Positions 23,406-31,853 of a stretch of DNA of 33,850 nt are shown here, piece by piece. Position numbers and translations under genes: made by a program. Every line of letters begins with the position of its first letter. The first letter of the stretch is position 1. This DNA is from Gammaproteobacteria bacterium. Lineage in GTDB: Bacteria; Pseudomonadota; Gammaproteobacteria; Chromatiales; Chromatiaceae. The stretch lies in NCBI GenBank assembly GCA_020445405.1, contig JAGRGQ010000041.1, positions 1-33,850 of the forward strand. Direction: 5' to 3'. A model generated the notes under the pieces. The model did no database searches. It had not been told where the DNA came from and saw only the letters and a list, made by a program, of their open reading frames with translations.

Positions 23406-25064
23406 ATGAGCGCAATTGTCGCATGGTGGGGAAAACTGGGTCTGCAAACTCGGCTGCAGATCCTGATTCAAGGCAGTCTGATCGTCTTCCTGGTTGCGGG
23501 CCAGCAGTGGATAACCGTAAAGTTCGAAAGCCAGTTGCTCGCCGCAGCGCGGGAACGTGCGGTCGCCATTGCCGACGGCTTGGTCAATGGCCTCAACGTG
23601 CTGATGATCATCAAGGGGGCCAACGACAAGGAGGTCATCTTCGACCGTGCGGCGCGTGGCGAATTCGTGCATAAGATGGCCCAGTCCGAGGGCACGCTCG
23701 ACATGCGCGTGATTCGCGGCGCGGCCATCGACGAGGAGTTCGATGAAGGCCTGCCCGACGCCTACGCCAGGGACGACATGGACCGGCGCGTCATGGCCGG
23801 CGGCGGGCCCGAGTGGAGGCTCGACCTCGAATCCGAGCCCCCCTCCCTGCGCTCGGTCATCCCCTATGTCGCCAAGAAGAACTTCCGCGGCATCAACTGC
23901 CTGGGCTGCCACGCCGTCGACGAAGGCGCCACCGTGGGTGCCGCCAGCGTCACCATCGACGTCGGCGCGGATCTTCGTGCCATTCACACCGTCACCACCT
24001 GGATGTGGGTGGGACTGGCGGTGCTGCAGGTGATTCTGTTCTTTATCCTGCGTGCGATCGTCGGGCGCCTGCTGCGGCTGCTGGGCGGCGAACCGCGCGA
24101 TGTGGTCGATGTAATGCGCCAGATCGCCAAGGGCAACCTTTCCGGCCGCATCGAGACCCGCGCCGGCGACGAGAGCAGCCTGCTCGCCCACACCAAGCAG
24201 ATGCAGACGGCGTTACGCAATCTGGTGACCGACCTCAAATTGAGCGTGGACGCCGTGCTCGGCTCGTCGCGCAAGCTCGACTCCGAAGCGCGATCGGTGG
24301 CCGAACGGTCCACCCAGCAAGCCGACTCGTCGGCGTCGATGGCGGCGACCATCGAGGAGCTCACGACCAGCATTGCGCACATGGCAGAGAGCGCCGCCAC
24401 CTCTTCGGGACTGGCCAACAAGGCCGGTGAGGTATCGAGCAAGGGCGCTCAGAACATTCAGGAAACCGCAGGCGAAGTCTCGTCCGTCGCCGACGTCGTC
24501 AATCGCGCGTCGACCAGCGTGAGCACACTGATGCAAGCCAGCGACAAAATCTCCGAGGTCGTCAAGGTTATCAAGGAAATCGCCGATCAGACCAACCTTC
24601 TGGCGCTCAATGCAGCCATCGAGGCGGCGCGCGCTGGCGAACAGGGACGCGGCTTCGCCGTGGTCGCGGACGAAGTGCGCAAGCTCGCCGAGCGCACCGC
24701 GAAATCGACGCATCAGATCGCCGAGATGATCACCTCCATCCAGGACGGCACCAAGCTTGCCGTGAACGGCATCGAGGCCGGTGCGCAGCGCTCGCACGCC
24801 AGCGCTGCGCGCATGGAGCAGGCGGCGGCATCGATGAGCGAGATCGCGCTGGGGACCGAGCAACTCGTGGCGCAGATCGGCGAGATCAGCAACGCGCTGC
24901 AGGAGCAGCGCGCCGGCAGCGAGCGCATCGCGCACAACGTCGAAACCATCGTGCGCATGACCGACGACAACACGGCCAGCGTCACCTCGGTGGCAGACGC
25001 CGCTCACGCTCTCAACAGCATGGCCCGCAAGCTCGAGGAGCAGATCCAGCACTTCCACATCTAG
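23406..25064 (+). CDS. Methyl-accepting chemotaxis protein with periplasmic haem-c motif
   Basis: 552 aa from an ATG behind a strong AAGGAGGGG. Membrane helices are near 18-35 and 200-222. The periplasmic domain between them contains CLGCH, a single c-type haem attachment motif, in the C-terminal part where other haem-c sensors carry it. HAMP follows (about 222-275). The signalling hairpin includes [20 protein letters not shown] and [19 protein letters not shown] at its tip. Haem-c chemoreceptors such as DcrA sense redox state or gases. No other chemotaxis gene is near. Codons favour C in the third position more than neighbouring genes. A sigma-28-like promoter and the tRNA lie upstream. It is probably acquired. 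Confidence 0.92.
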   Translation: MSAIVAWWGKLGLQTRLQILIQGSLIVFLVAGQQWITVKFESQLLAAARERAVAIADGLVNGLNVLMIIKGANDKEVIFDRAARGEFVHKMAQSEGTLDMRVIRGAAIDEEFDEGLPDAYARDDMDRRVMAGGGPEWRLDLESEPPSLRSVIPYVAKKNFRGINCLGCHAVDEGATVGAASVTIDVGADLRAIHTVTTWMWVGLAVLQVILFFILRAIVGRLLRLLGGEPRDVVDVMRQIAKGNLSGRIETRAGDESSLLAHTKQMQTALRNLVTDLKLSVDAVLGSSRKLDSEARSVAERSTQQADSSASMAATIEELTTSIAHMAESAATSSGLANKAGEVSSKGAQNIQETAGEVSSVADVVNRASTSVSTLMQASDKISEVVKVIKEIADQTNLLALNAAIEAARAGEQGRGFAVVADEVRKLAERTAKSTHQIAEMITSIQDGTKLAVNGIEAGAQRSHASAARMEQAAASMSEIALGTEQLVAQIGEISNALQEQRAGSERIAHNVETIVRMTDDNTASVTSVADAAHALNSMARKLEEQIQHFHI

Positions 25065-25218
25065 AATCAAGGGGTCAGAACACTTGAGATCCCGGTCGTA
25101 GGTTTGCGTGCTCCCCAGTTGCACAGGTTCACGGTGCGGGTGCCGGACCATTAGTCGCTGCGCGTTAATACCAGGAGGTGAGGACGGCTCAAGCCCGGGC
25201 TGCAGCAATTTTGCATTT

Positions 25219-25247
25219 GGAAAAAAAGGGCCGGAAATTTGGCCCTT
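25219..25247 (-). terminator. Intrinsic terminator of the small secreted protein gene
   Basis: Read leftward, AAGGGCC-AAATTTCC-GGCCCTT is followed directly by TTTTT. This seven-pair stem with a T-run lies 27 bases beyond the stop at 25274 and is the clearest rho-independent terminator in the window. Confidence 0.85.
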
Positions 25248-25273
25248 CAGAAGTATCTTTCAGCTATGTCCCA

Positions 25274-25771
25274 TTACGGCCGGGATCCAATATCTCCTTC
25301 CAGGATAAACAAGCGATCTGTCTTCGACGCTATTTCAAGCGTGAGCCTGCCTACACCCGTCATCTTCTCAAACTGTCCGGTTCCACTGACCAGCTCCCAG
25401 ATACCCGCATTGACGAGTTTTGGTTTTACCTCGCCCTTTAGGAAGACCGCTCTCAGTGACCATTTTACGTTTGCAATATCACCGGTGGCGGTTTTGAATT
25501 GAAAGTAGCCTTGAGGGTCGGCTCCTGCCGGTGGATTGACATCATGCCAACCGTATTCGGTGACTGAAGTTCCCGCCAGAACACCGGAGCCTTCTACCGA
25601 GCCCTCACGGTTTACCATCAGCACGAAATGCTTGCTTCCGTCATCGAAGTTCATCCTGACAGAATCCCTCGGCGCGCCAAGCAGCGCCTTGACAGAGACA
25701 GGGTCTGCCATGACATTGCTGGTGGTGAGGGCGGCGCCCGTCATGATTGCCAGTAAGACCAGTGGTTTCAT
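25274..25771 (-). CDS. Small secreted protein of unknown function
   Basis: 165 aa from an ATG with GGAGG five bases upstream; the frame extends further upstream without support. The signal peptide is MKPLVLLAIMTGAALTTSNVMA. The mature part is beta-rich with the glycine pattern VSGTGQFEKMTGVGRLTLE near its end. This resembles small barrel proteins of the DUF3224/allene-oxide-cyclase-like type, but the match is weak. GYFQFKTATGDIANVKWSLR is another typical strand pair. It has its own intrinsic terminator and is divergent from the NarL-type regulator, so it could be its target. Function is unknown. Confidence 0.75.
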   Translation of the reverse strand: MKPLVLLAIMTGAALTTSNVMADPVSVKALLGAPRDSVRMNFDDGSKHFVLMVNREGSVEGSGVLAGTSVTEYGWHDVNPPAGADPQGYFQFKTATGDIANVKWSLRAVFLKGEVKPKLVNAGIWELVSGTGQFEKMTGVGRLTLEIASKTDRLFILEGDIGSRP

Positions 25772-26058
25772 AGTAGCCTCCAGATTAAGTTTTGGTTGTA
25801 ACTCCGCCGATTCGATTGCCTCTTTGGCAAAGCCCGCCGCCGTGTGAATTCCGGGCTGCGTATTGTTAGTCTGGCTCTCTCCAGCCGGAAGATGTATCGT
25901 CCGGTCGTTGGAGATACTATGGTCACGATGCCATCCGTTGGGAGAGGCTGATCCTGATAACAATGAACAGGTTGGCAATGATTTTTCCAGTGGGCGCAAG
26001 AGTGCCCGAACCATGACTTTGGTATGATGACGCTAATAAAACCGGCGAGACGAAAGAG

Positions 26059-26724
26059 TTGAAGGTACTGATCGTTGATGATCATTCTCTTATCCGCGAG
26101 GCGCTCAGCGGCGTTTTGAAAGAACTCGGAGGCGACCTGGAGATTTACCAGGCACAGGATTCCGGGCAGGCGCTGCGGTGCCTGAGCGAGAACCCGGGTC
26201 TTGATCTGATTCTGCTCGATCTTTACCTGCCTGGCCGAAGCGGCTTTGATATCCTCGCTGAATTCGCAGAGCGCGCGCCCGCTGTTTCCGTTGTGGTGCT
26301 TTCAGCCAGTGATGACAGAAAGGACATCACCCGCGCGCTCGACCTCGGCGCCGTTGGTTTCATTCCCAAGTCGGCCCAGAGGGATCTCATTTTGAACGCT
26401 CTCAGGTTGATATTTTCCGGTGGCATATATGTACCGCCGGAGATCCTGGATCGGCATAATGGCGCATCAACCGCAATCCCACCGAGCCCCTCGCCCAGGC
26501 TGTGCGCAGCGGAGCTTGGCCTTACCGAAAGGCAGATGCAGGTGCTTTCGCTGATGATGCAGGGAAAGAGCAACAAGGTGATCTGCCGTATGCTGGAGAT
26601 CAGTGAACCGACGGTAAAGAATCATGTCACCGCAATATTAAGGGCGCTGAAAGTCACCAACAGAACCGAGGCGGTCATCGCGGTCAATGCTTTGGGATTG
26701 AAGATCGACAATGACACCGGTTAG
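26059..26724 (+). CDS. NarL/FixJ-type (LuxR HTH) response regulator
   Basis: 221 aa from a TTG, the only usable start after an in-frame stop. The receiver domain (1-120) has D7-D8, the acceptor D54 (LILLDLYLPGRSG), a Ser in VVLSASDD and the lysine in IPKSAQ. The C-terminal LuxR-type helix-turn-helix (about 150-212) includes LTERQMQVLSLMMQGKSNKV and ISEPTVKNHVTAIL. Its stop faces that of a hybrid kinase (71-base gap). That arrangement and the usual pairing of SHDLRQP-type kinases with NarL/FixJ regulators make it the likely output protein. It is divergent from the small secreted protein. Confidence 0.92.
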   Translation: MKVLIVDDHSLIREALSGVLKELGGDLEIYQAQDSGQALRCLSENPGLDLILLDLYLPGRSGFDILAEFAERAPAVSVVVLSASDDRKDITRALDLGAVGFIPKSAQRDLILNALRLIFSGGIYVPPEILDRHNGASTAIPPSPSPRLCAAELGLTERQMQVLSLMMQGKSNKVICRMLEISEPTVKNHVTAILRALKVTNRTEAVIAVNALGLKIDNDTG

Positions 26725-26795
26725 AAATTCGCCAGAGCCAAGCAAAGGTGAATCGATGGCATCGCCTGATATTCATCCATGCGGTTTCGATATGC

Positions 26796-29186
26796 TCATC
26801 CCGACATGCTGTCCGGCTTCAGCAGCCTGTTGATCAAAGCCCGCAGGCGCAGCGGAGACACCGGTTTGTGCAGCAGCTGAAAGTTATGTTCCTGAGCATC
26901 ATTCGTCACTTCAGGTGAAGTGTCTCCGCTGATCAGGAAGGCGGGGATCGCGTCACCGAAGGCATTGCGTAGCGTGTTGATCGTTTCAATGCCAGTCCGT
27001 TCATTTTTCAGTCGATAATCGGAAATGATCAGGTGCGGCTTCTGCGCGTGCAGCGACAGAGCCGCGACAGCCTGCTCAGCAGATTCCGCAGTAATCACCT
27101 CGCTGCCCCAGCTCTGCAGTATCCCGCCGATACCGCTCAGTACCAGTGCATCGTCATCAATCACAGCAATGTATTTTCCCTGTACAGGATCGGTGATACC
27201 GGGCGGAGAAGCGGCAGCAGTCATTGATCCGGCTTCAGCAGCCGCAATCGGTACGAAAATGGAAAACCGCGACCCCTTGCCGACGGATGATGCGATTTCG
27301 ATTTTGTGGTCGAGCAGACGGGAGAGGCGATCAACGATTGCAAGACCCAAACCGAGCCCATCATGGGCGCCCGGTATGGTGGGCTCCAGTTGCACATGCT
27401 CCTGGAAAATGCTCTGCAGGTGTTCCGGTGCAATACCTGGGCCGCTGTCGCAGACATCGACTCTTAATTTCTCTCCGCGGCGTCGGCAGCCAATCACAAT
27501 ACCACCATGCGTCGTATTTCGTACAGCGTTGGAAACCAGATTCAACAGAATCCGTTCCAGCAGGATGGTGTCGCTGTTGACCCAGACACTACTTGGAACG
27601 GCGCGCAGGCGCACCCCTTTGTTACCTGCGATTTGTGCGAAAGTCGATTCCATGCGTGAGAGCAGCGGTGCGATTGGAAATTTGCCGAAATTTGGTTCCA
27701 GAGCACCGGCATCGATCTTGGACATATCCAGGAGCGCTTGAAAAAGCTTGTTCATGGCGCTGACAGCGGTATCTATCCGGGTGATGAGACGAGAGCGTTC
27801 TTCCGGTTCGGATTCGTTGTGCAGTTGTGCCACGAACAGCGTCAGGGCACTGATTGGCTGTCGAAGGTCGTGGCTGGCGGAGGCCAGAAAACGTGATTTG
27901 TATCTGTTTGCGGTTTCGAACTCATCGCGTTCCAGTGTATTGCGGCGCAGGATCTCGATGGCCCTCGCCATTGCAGAGATTTCGTCGGACCCTTCCACGG
28001 CGACTTCGGTGTCGAGGCGGCCTGCTGCTATCGCCAGTGTCGCGCTGCTGAGTTGCGTCAGGCGGCCGACGATGTTTCCGCCCACATACCGCCATACGAT
28101 GAGGATAGAGGTCAATAGACTGAGCGCGACAGCGAGCAGAAGTGTCCGTGTGCTTCGCTGCTGAACGGAGAGCACGTCGGAGATCGCGTCTCCGATCTCC
28201 AGCTTTGCGACGATTCCCAGTTGGTCGATCGCGACTGTGAGCTTTTCCGACAGCGCGCGGGTTTCGGCAAGCAGCCGATCGCCCTGCCCGATCAGCGTAA
28301 GTTCCCGGCTGCGCGCGTCGGCGATAGTATCCGTACCTTCAATATGCCCCTGCAGCTTTTTCAGCTGCAGCAGAAACAGAGAGCGCAGTTTCGGGTCAAA
28401 TTCCTTCACCATCTCCTCCAGCTTGCGCAGCGCAAGCCCCAACTGCAAAGTCAGGACCGGAAGGCGGCGCTGTTCGCTGGCGGCAGCGGCTTCAGAGAGC
28501 ATATTCATGACAGTGGAGACTTCTATCTGCGCGGATCTGAGCAATTGCCGGGTGGCGATTAACGACGCCAGAGTCGGGATCTTTCCATCGGTATCGTCTC
28601 CACCAGCCGCGGCGGTATCCACGAGCATATCGATCTGACTGCCCACCACCAGCAGCCAGGGTGCCAGTAACCGCCGTATCTCCTTCCCCACTTGAAAAGC
28701 GTTTTCTCGCAGGCTGTTGATGCGTCCGTTGGCTTCGAGCCGGTGGGATACCAACTCCTTGAGGATGCCGAGGTTTGCCAGCAGTGAGTTTACCAGCTCT
28801 TCGATATTCCCAACAGGTAAGTGTTCGGCATCTTCATCTTTCAACCCGTCCAGCTCGCGTTGCAGTCCAGCCATAGCCGTCGCGATCTCCGCCTTCGCCA
28901 GCTCCTGTCGAATCGGATCGGTGGCAGCAAGCAGTGTCGGAGCGGCCGAGATGATGCGTTCCGCCGAGCGTGACAATTCGAATGCGGAGAGTGTCGGCGG
29001 GATACGTGAATCGATGATATCGAGATGCCGGCCAACCTCGCGGAAAGAGAAGATTCCAACTCCGCTGGCCATTACGGCGAATGTTGTGATGCCCAGGAAA
29101 GCGAGCAGCAACCTTGCGCGCACCCCCGGGTGCCAGTTGCGTCTTGGCCGATTTCCGGTGTTTTCGGATTCTGATGTAACCACCAC
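26796..29186 (-). CDS. TorS-like hybrid sensor histidine kinase with C-terminal receiver
   Basis: 796 aa from the GTG at 29186, chosen because longer versions overlap the divergent binding-protein gene; GTG at 29183 is an alternative. The first membrane helix (about 22-45) is followed by a 300-residue, almost entirely helical periplasmic domain resembling the TorS sensor (SRIPPTLSAFELSRSAERII). The second helix (TLLLAVALSLLTSILIVW) leads to HAMP. The H-box SHDLRQPISALTLFV carries His439; LLNLVSNAVRNTT, CDSGPGIAP and GLGLGLAIVDRLSRLL form the ATPase. A receiver ends the protein (VIDDDALV, acceptor D723 in LIISDYRL, HKPVSP). No HPt domain is attached, unlike TorS itself. It is divergent from a TRAP binding protein and convergent with a NarL-type regulator. 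Confidence 0.9.
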   Translation of the reverse strand: MVVTSESENTGNRPRRNWHPGVRARLLLAFLGITTFAVMASGVGIFSFREVGRHLDIIDSRIPPTLSAFELSRSAERIISAAPTLLAATDPIRQELAKAEIATAMAGLQRELDGLKDEDAEHLPVGNIEELVNSLLANLGILKELVSHRLEANGRINSLRENAFQVGKEIRRLLAPWLLVVGSQIDMLVDTAAAGGDDTDGKIPTLASLIATRQLLRSAQIEVSTVMNMLSEAAAASEQRRLPVLTLQLGLALRKLEEMVKEFDPKLRSLFLLQLKKLQGHIEGTDTIADARSRELTLIGQGDRLLAETRALSEKLTVAIDQLGIVAKLEIGDAISDVLSVQQRSTRTLLLAVALSLLTSILIVWRYVGGNIVGRLTQLSSATLAIAAGRLDTEVAVEGSDEISAMARAIEILRRNTLERDEFETANRYKSRFLASASHDLRQPISALTLFVAQLHNESEPEERSRLITRIDTAVSAMNKLFQALLDMSKIDAGALEPNFGKFPIAPLLSRMESTFAQIAGNKGVRLRAVPSSVWVNSDTILLERILLNLVSNAVRNTTHGGIVIGCRRRGEKLRVDVCDSGPGIAPEHLQSIFQEHVQLEPTIPGAHDGLGLGLAIVDRLSRLLDHKIEIASSVGKGSRFSIFVPIAAAEAGSMTAAASPPGITDPVQGKYIAVIDDDALVLSGIGGILQSWGSEVITAESAEQAVAALSLHAQKPHLIISDYRLKNERTGIETINTLRNAFGDAIPAFLISGDTSPEVTNDAQEHNFQLLHKPVSPLRLRALINRLLKPDSMSG

Positions 29187-29210
29187 CTCGGTGATCCCCC
29201 CGGCAGCTTC

Positions 29211-29240
29211 TATAATCGGATGAATTGGATGATAAGGAGG
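29211..29240 (+). promoter_or_regulatory. TATAAT box and AAGGAGG site before the TRAP binding protein
   Basis: A perfect TATAAT at 29211-29216 lies 31 bases before the ATG, and AAGGAGG (29234-29240) has ideal seven-base spacing to it. No matching -35 hexamer is seen 17 bases upstream, so an activator may be needed. Confidence 0.4.
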
Positions 29241-29247
29241 ATAGCCC

Positions 29248-30330
29248 ATGAAGCGCAGAAATTTCCTGGCTGGAGCTGGAGTGGGTGCGGTGGCGGGCAT
29301 TGCTTTTTCAGCGCCTGCGATAGCGAAGCAAGTTCGAAAACTCACGATGGTGACCGATTGGCCCGAGGGTCCCGGGGTGCTTACCAGTGCCCGGCGGCTG
29401 GCCAGAACAATCGAAGAGGCCTCGCAGGGACGCATAAGGATTGAAGTGACTCCGGCAGGTGCTGTGGTCCGCCCCTTCGAAACTTTCGATGCTGTCCAGT
29501 CCGGTGTCGCCGATATGTTTCACTCTCACATCGGTTATTTCGAGAAGAAGTCGCAGGCACTTCATTTCTTCTCCGGACTTCCGTTTGGATTCTCAGCGAA
29601 CGAACTTTTCGCGTGGGTTAAATATGGTGGTGGGCAGGACGTCTGGGATACCCTGACCGCGCCTTTTAACATCAAGCCGATGCTCTGTTCCAGCACCGGT
29701 TCGCAGATGGGTGGCTGGTTCAAAAACGAGATCAATTCGCCGGACGATTTCAAAGGGCTGCGCTACCGCATGTCCAGCCCGGGTGCCGAAGTCCTGCGCA
29801 GAATGGGGGCTGTTGCCGTCGTCGTTCCGGGATCGGATATCGTGCTGTCGCTGGAATCCGGCGCGATCGAGGCCTGTGAATGGATTGGGCCGTGGATGGA
29901 CCTGATCATGGGGCTGAACAAGGCGGCCGGCTTCTACTATTATCCCGCTTGGCAGGAGCCCGGTACTGCGCTGACACTGGGTATCAACAGGCAGGTATGG
30001 GAGAGTTTCAGTGAAGGCGATCGGCGGCTGATCGAAATCGCTGCGGCGGGGGAGTACTCGATTTCACTTGCCGAGTTCAACAGCAATAATGCCACTGCTC
30101 TGCGCCAGCTGCGGACGGAAGGCACGGTGAAAATCGAACGCTTCAATGATGCGGTATTGAGAAAACTGCGCGAGGTCAGCGACGAGGTCGTTGCCGAGAA
30201 AGGTTCCGCTGATGCCCTCTCTCTCGGTGTCTACAAAAGCTATACAGCCTTTCGGGAGCTGATTACAGGTTGGACCGATACCGGGGAGGGGGCCTATCTG
30301 AACACGCGGGGTCGAAGATCCATATCCTGA
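29248..30330 (+). CDS. Orphan TRAP-type (DctP/TakP-like) solute-binding protein
   Basis: 360 aa. A Tat-like signal (MKRRNFLAGAGVGAVAGIAFS, twin Arg 3-4) ends at APAIA. The fold and motifs are those of the DctP family, closest to TakP-type alpha-keto acid binders: GLRYRMSSPGAEVLRRMGA (ligand-carboxylate Arg), SLESGAIEACEWIGPWMDL, and FYYYPAWQEPGTALTLGINR. TRAP uptake also needs the DctQ and DctM membrane proteins, but neither is here: the next gene is an unrelated regulator on the other strand. The divergent TorS-like kinase suggests this protein presents ligand to a sensor rather than to a transporter, as TorT does for TorS. Ligand identity (a 2-oxo or monocarboxylic acid) is inference. Confidence 0.9.
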   Translation: MKRRNFLAGAGVGAVAGIAFSAPAIAKQVRKLTMVTDWPEGPGVLTSARRLARTIEEASQGRIRIEVTPAGAVVRPFETFDAVQSGVADMFHSHIGYFEKKSQALHFFSGLPFGFSANELFAWVKYGGGQDVWDTLTAPFNIKPMLCSSTGSQMGGWFKNEINSPDDFKGLRYRMSSPGAEVLRRMGAVAVVVPGSDIVLSLESGAIEACEWIGPWMDLIMGLNKAAGFYYYPAWQEPGTALTLGINRQVWESFSEGDRRLIEIAAAGEYSISLAEFNSNNATALRQLRTEGTVKIERFNDAVLRKLREVSDEVVAEKGSADALSLGVYKSYTAFRELITGWTDTGEGAYLNTRGRRSIS

Positions 30331-30371
30331 ACTGCTGCACTATCGTTTGCGGCTGCATCTATTGTTTCCTG

Positions 30372-31055
30372 TCAGATCTGTCGTGCCGGCGGGATGCCGG
30401 CGAATATGCTGTCGGCTATCCAGCTCTGCACGTTCCGCGTCAACGCCGGTGGACCAACCAGGGTCATGCGCTTGTCGGCAATCACTTGGCGATAGGATTC
30501 GTCCCCCATCCAGCAATTGACCATGGTGCGCAGGTCCGTGGTGAGATAGATGTCCACCTCTTTGCCCGGATCCTCCAGACAGGTATCGACGTTGGCGCCC
30601 TTTACCAGCAGCCACCAGGAACTGAATTTGGTCAGATCGGTAAAGGTGAACTTGATGACCGACTCGTTGCCCGGAAGCATCTCCGTTTTCACGCTGCGCT
30701 GCAGGTAGAGCATCAGCAAACCCACATCGAGATCGCTGTCACGCAAATCGCCGCGCGCCCAGCGCATGCCCCATTCACCGACTGACTGCAACAGCGGAAG
30801 TGTCTCTTTTCCGGCCTGAGTCAGAAAATATTCACCACTTCGCTGCCCGGGGATTTTCTTCCGGATAATCAGCTCCGCATCCGCCAGCTCTTTCAATCGC
30901 TTGGTGAGCATCGTGGGTGAAATCAGAGGAACACCCCGCTGCAGCTCATTGAAGCGTGTGCCTCCCATATGCAACTCACGCAAAATGAGCATGGTCCAGC
31001 GCTCTCCAAGCAGGTCCATCGCTTTTGCAATAGGGCAAAACTGTCCGTACTCCAT
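30372..31055 (-). CDS. HxlR-family transcriptional regulator with C-terminal SCP2-like domain
   Basis: 227 aa, about twice the length of a plain HxlR protein. Residues 1-100 are the winged helix, opening GQFCPIAKAMDLLGERWTML with the conserved cysteine (Cys7) that acts as a thiol or electrophile sensor in YodB and HypR. LISPTMLTKRLKELADAELI follows. Residues about 125-220 fit an SCP2 (sterol carrier) lipid-binding fold: VIKFTFTDLTKFSSWWLLV and VDIYLTTDLRTMVNCWMGD. Such fusions probably respond to a hydrophobic ligand. The start has GGAG six bases upstream. A tandem palindromic operator lies between it and the divergent tautomerase, which it most likely controls together with itself. Confidence 0.88.
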   Translation of the reverse strand: MEYGQFCPIAKAMDLLGERWTMLILRELHMGGTRFNELQRGVPLISPTMLTKRLKELADAELIIRKKIPGQRSGEYFLTQAGKETLPLLQSVGEWGMRWARGDLRDSDLDVGLLMLYLQRSVKTEMLPGNESVIKFTFTDLTKFSSWWLLVKGANVDTCLEDPGKEVDIYLTTDLRTMVNCWMGDESYRQVIADKRMTLVGPPALTRNVQSWIADSIFAGIPPARQI

Positions 31056-31089
31056 CTCTTCTCCGGAAGTCTGTGTAACTTCGAACAGT

Positions 31090-31126
31090 GTAGTTGATTA
31101 CTACAAAAAACGTAGTTGGTTACTAC
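31090..31126. promoter_or_regulatory. Tandem palindromic operator of the HxlR regulator
   Basis: GTAGTTGATTACTAC (31090-31104) and GTAGTTGGTTACTAC (31112-31126) are the same GTAGT-N5-ACTAC palindrome, identical at 14 of 15 positions and set 22 bp (about two helical turns) apart. They lie between the divergent regulator and tautomerase genes, where a dimeric HxlR protein would bind. Confidence 0.85.
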
Positions 31127-31225
31127 TTTCCGCAAAGTAGCTGAACCCGGTGGGTGTCTCTAATCTTTAACTCATCAGGACAGTGGTCCTGGTTACGAAA
31201 AACAACAGACAGCGGAGAGATTAAA

Positions 31226-31450
31226 ATGCCACTTATTACAGTAAACCTGATCGAAAACGTATTTAGCGCGAAACAGAAAGCTGAAATCATCAGCCGGTTG
31301 ACAGACACCATGGTGGAAATCGAAGGTGAGAATATGCGTTCGGTCACCTGGGTGAAAATCGAGGAGGTACCGGAAGGCCAGTGGGGGATAGGCGGTGCCG
31401 CGCTCACAGCGGCTATGGTGCACAAGCTGCAAGCAGAGGGCAGCCTATAG
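31226..31450 (+). CDS. 4-oxalocrotonate tautomerase family protein
   Basis: 74 aa from the ATG at 31226, with GGAG about nine bases upstream. It begins MPLITVNLIENVFSAKQKAE, so removal of Met exposes the catalytic N-terminal proline of the tautomerase superfamily. The later segment VTWVKIEEVPEGQWGIGG carries the conserved glycine turn and beta strand. Members isomerise unsaturated keto acids in aromatic degradation, or dehalogenate or hydrate related compounds. At 74 residues it is slightly longer than classical 4-OT (62). No other degradation gene is in the window. Control by the divergent HxlR protein through the double operator is likely, perhaps in response to a reactive electrophile or quinone. 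Confidence 0.9.
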   Translation: MPLITVNLIENVFSAKQKAEIISRLTDTMVEIEGENMRSVTWVKIEEVPEGQWGIGGAALTAAMVHKLQAEGSL

Positions 31451-31486
31451 TGTTTAAAGGGCTGGGCTTGCCCAGCCCTTTAAACA
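31451..31486 (+). terminator. 16-bp hairpin terminator of the tautomerase gene
   Basis: TGTTTAAAGGGCTGGG pairs perfectly with CCCAGCCCTTTAAACA around CTTG, starting at the base after the tautomerase stop. The long stem is the most stable in the window. It lacks a separate T-run beyond the stem. Confidence 0.75.
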
Positions 31487-31853
31487 GGTTTGTCAAGCCG
31501 CTCACCACCCTTGGTCCTGACATCCGTTTCCAACCGGAGGGTGCGTTTTTGGGCCGCCGCACTCCAAGCCGGGGTTGAAAGCGGTTTTTCGGTATACTCG
31601 ACGAACGCACAGGTGTCGCGCGCGATTGCAGGGACGCTCGGCTTTGACCTGTTTGCCCGATCCTGGCGGGGTGCATGTCGAACGTCCCGGCGGTGCGTCC
31701 CGGTTCACGGGGTGACGGCGCCGACCAGTGCCGGACACGCTCTCTGGCCCGCCTGCTCTCCTGTTGGTGAAATCCCGGTCTGCTCTGGTGGGAAAGCGCG
31801 GCGATAACCGCCTATACTCTGCTGGTGAGGTTACCTGTCGGGAGTGATAAACC
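31487..31853. other. Gene-free stretch before the double-thioredoxin gene
   Basis: 367 bases without a convincing gene. Two TATACT sequences (31593-31598 and 31813-31818) are possible -10 boxes. The second is well placed for the gene at 31854, but neither has a good -35 partner. The short plus and minus frames here have no ribosome-binding sites or family resemblance. Confidence 0.5.

Noticed and set aside
25068..25080. CAAGGGGTCAGAA after the chemoreceptor, like ends seen near REP/Y1-transposase elements
   Set aside because: Only one short copy is present, with no partner end, hairpin or transposase in the window.
24213..25208. 331-codon minus-strand frame antisense to the chemoreceptor
   Set aside because: It arises from the strong third-position bias of the chemoreceptor and has no family features or ribosome-binding site.
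29187..29435. Upstream extension of the hybrid kinase into the TRAP binding-protein gene
   Set aside because: It overlaps the well-supported divergent gene and its ribosome-binding site; GTG at 29186 or 29183 is sufficient.
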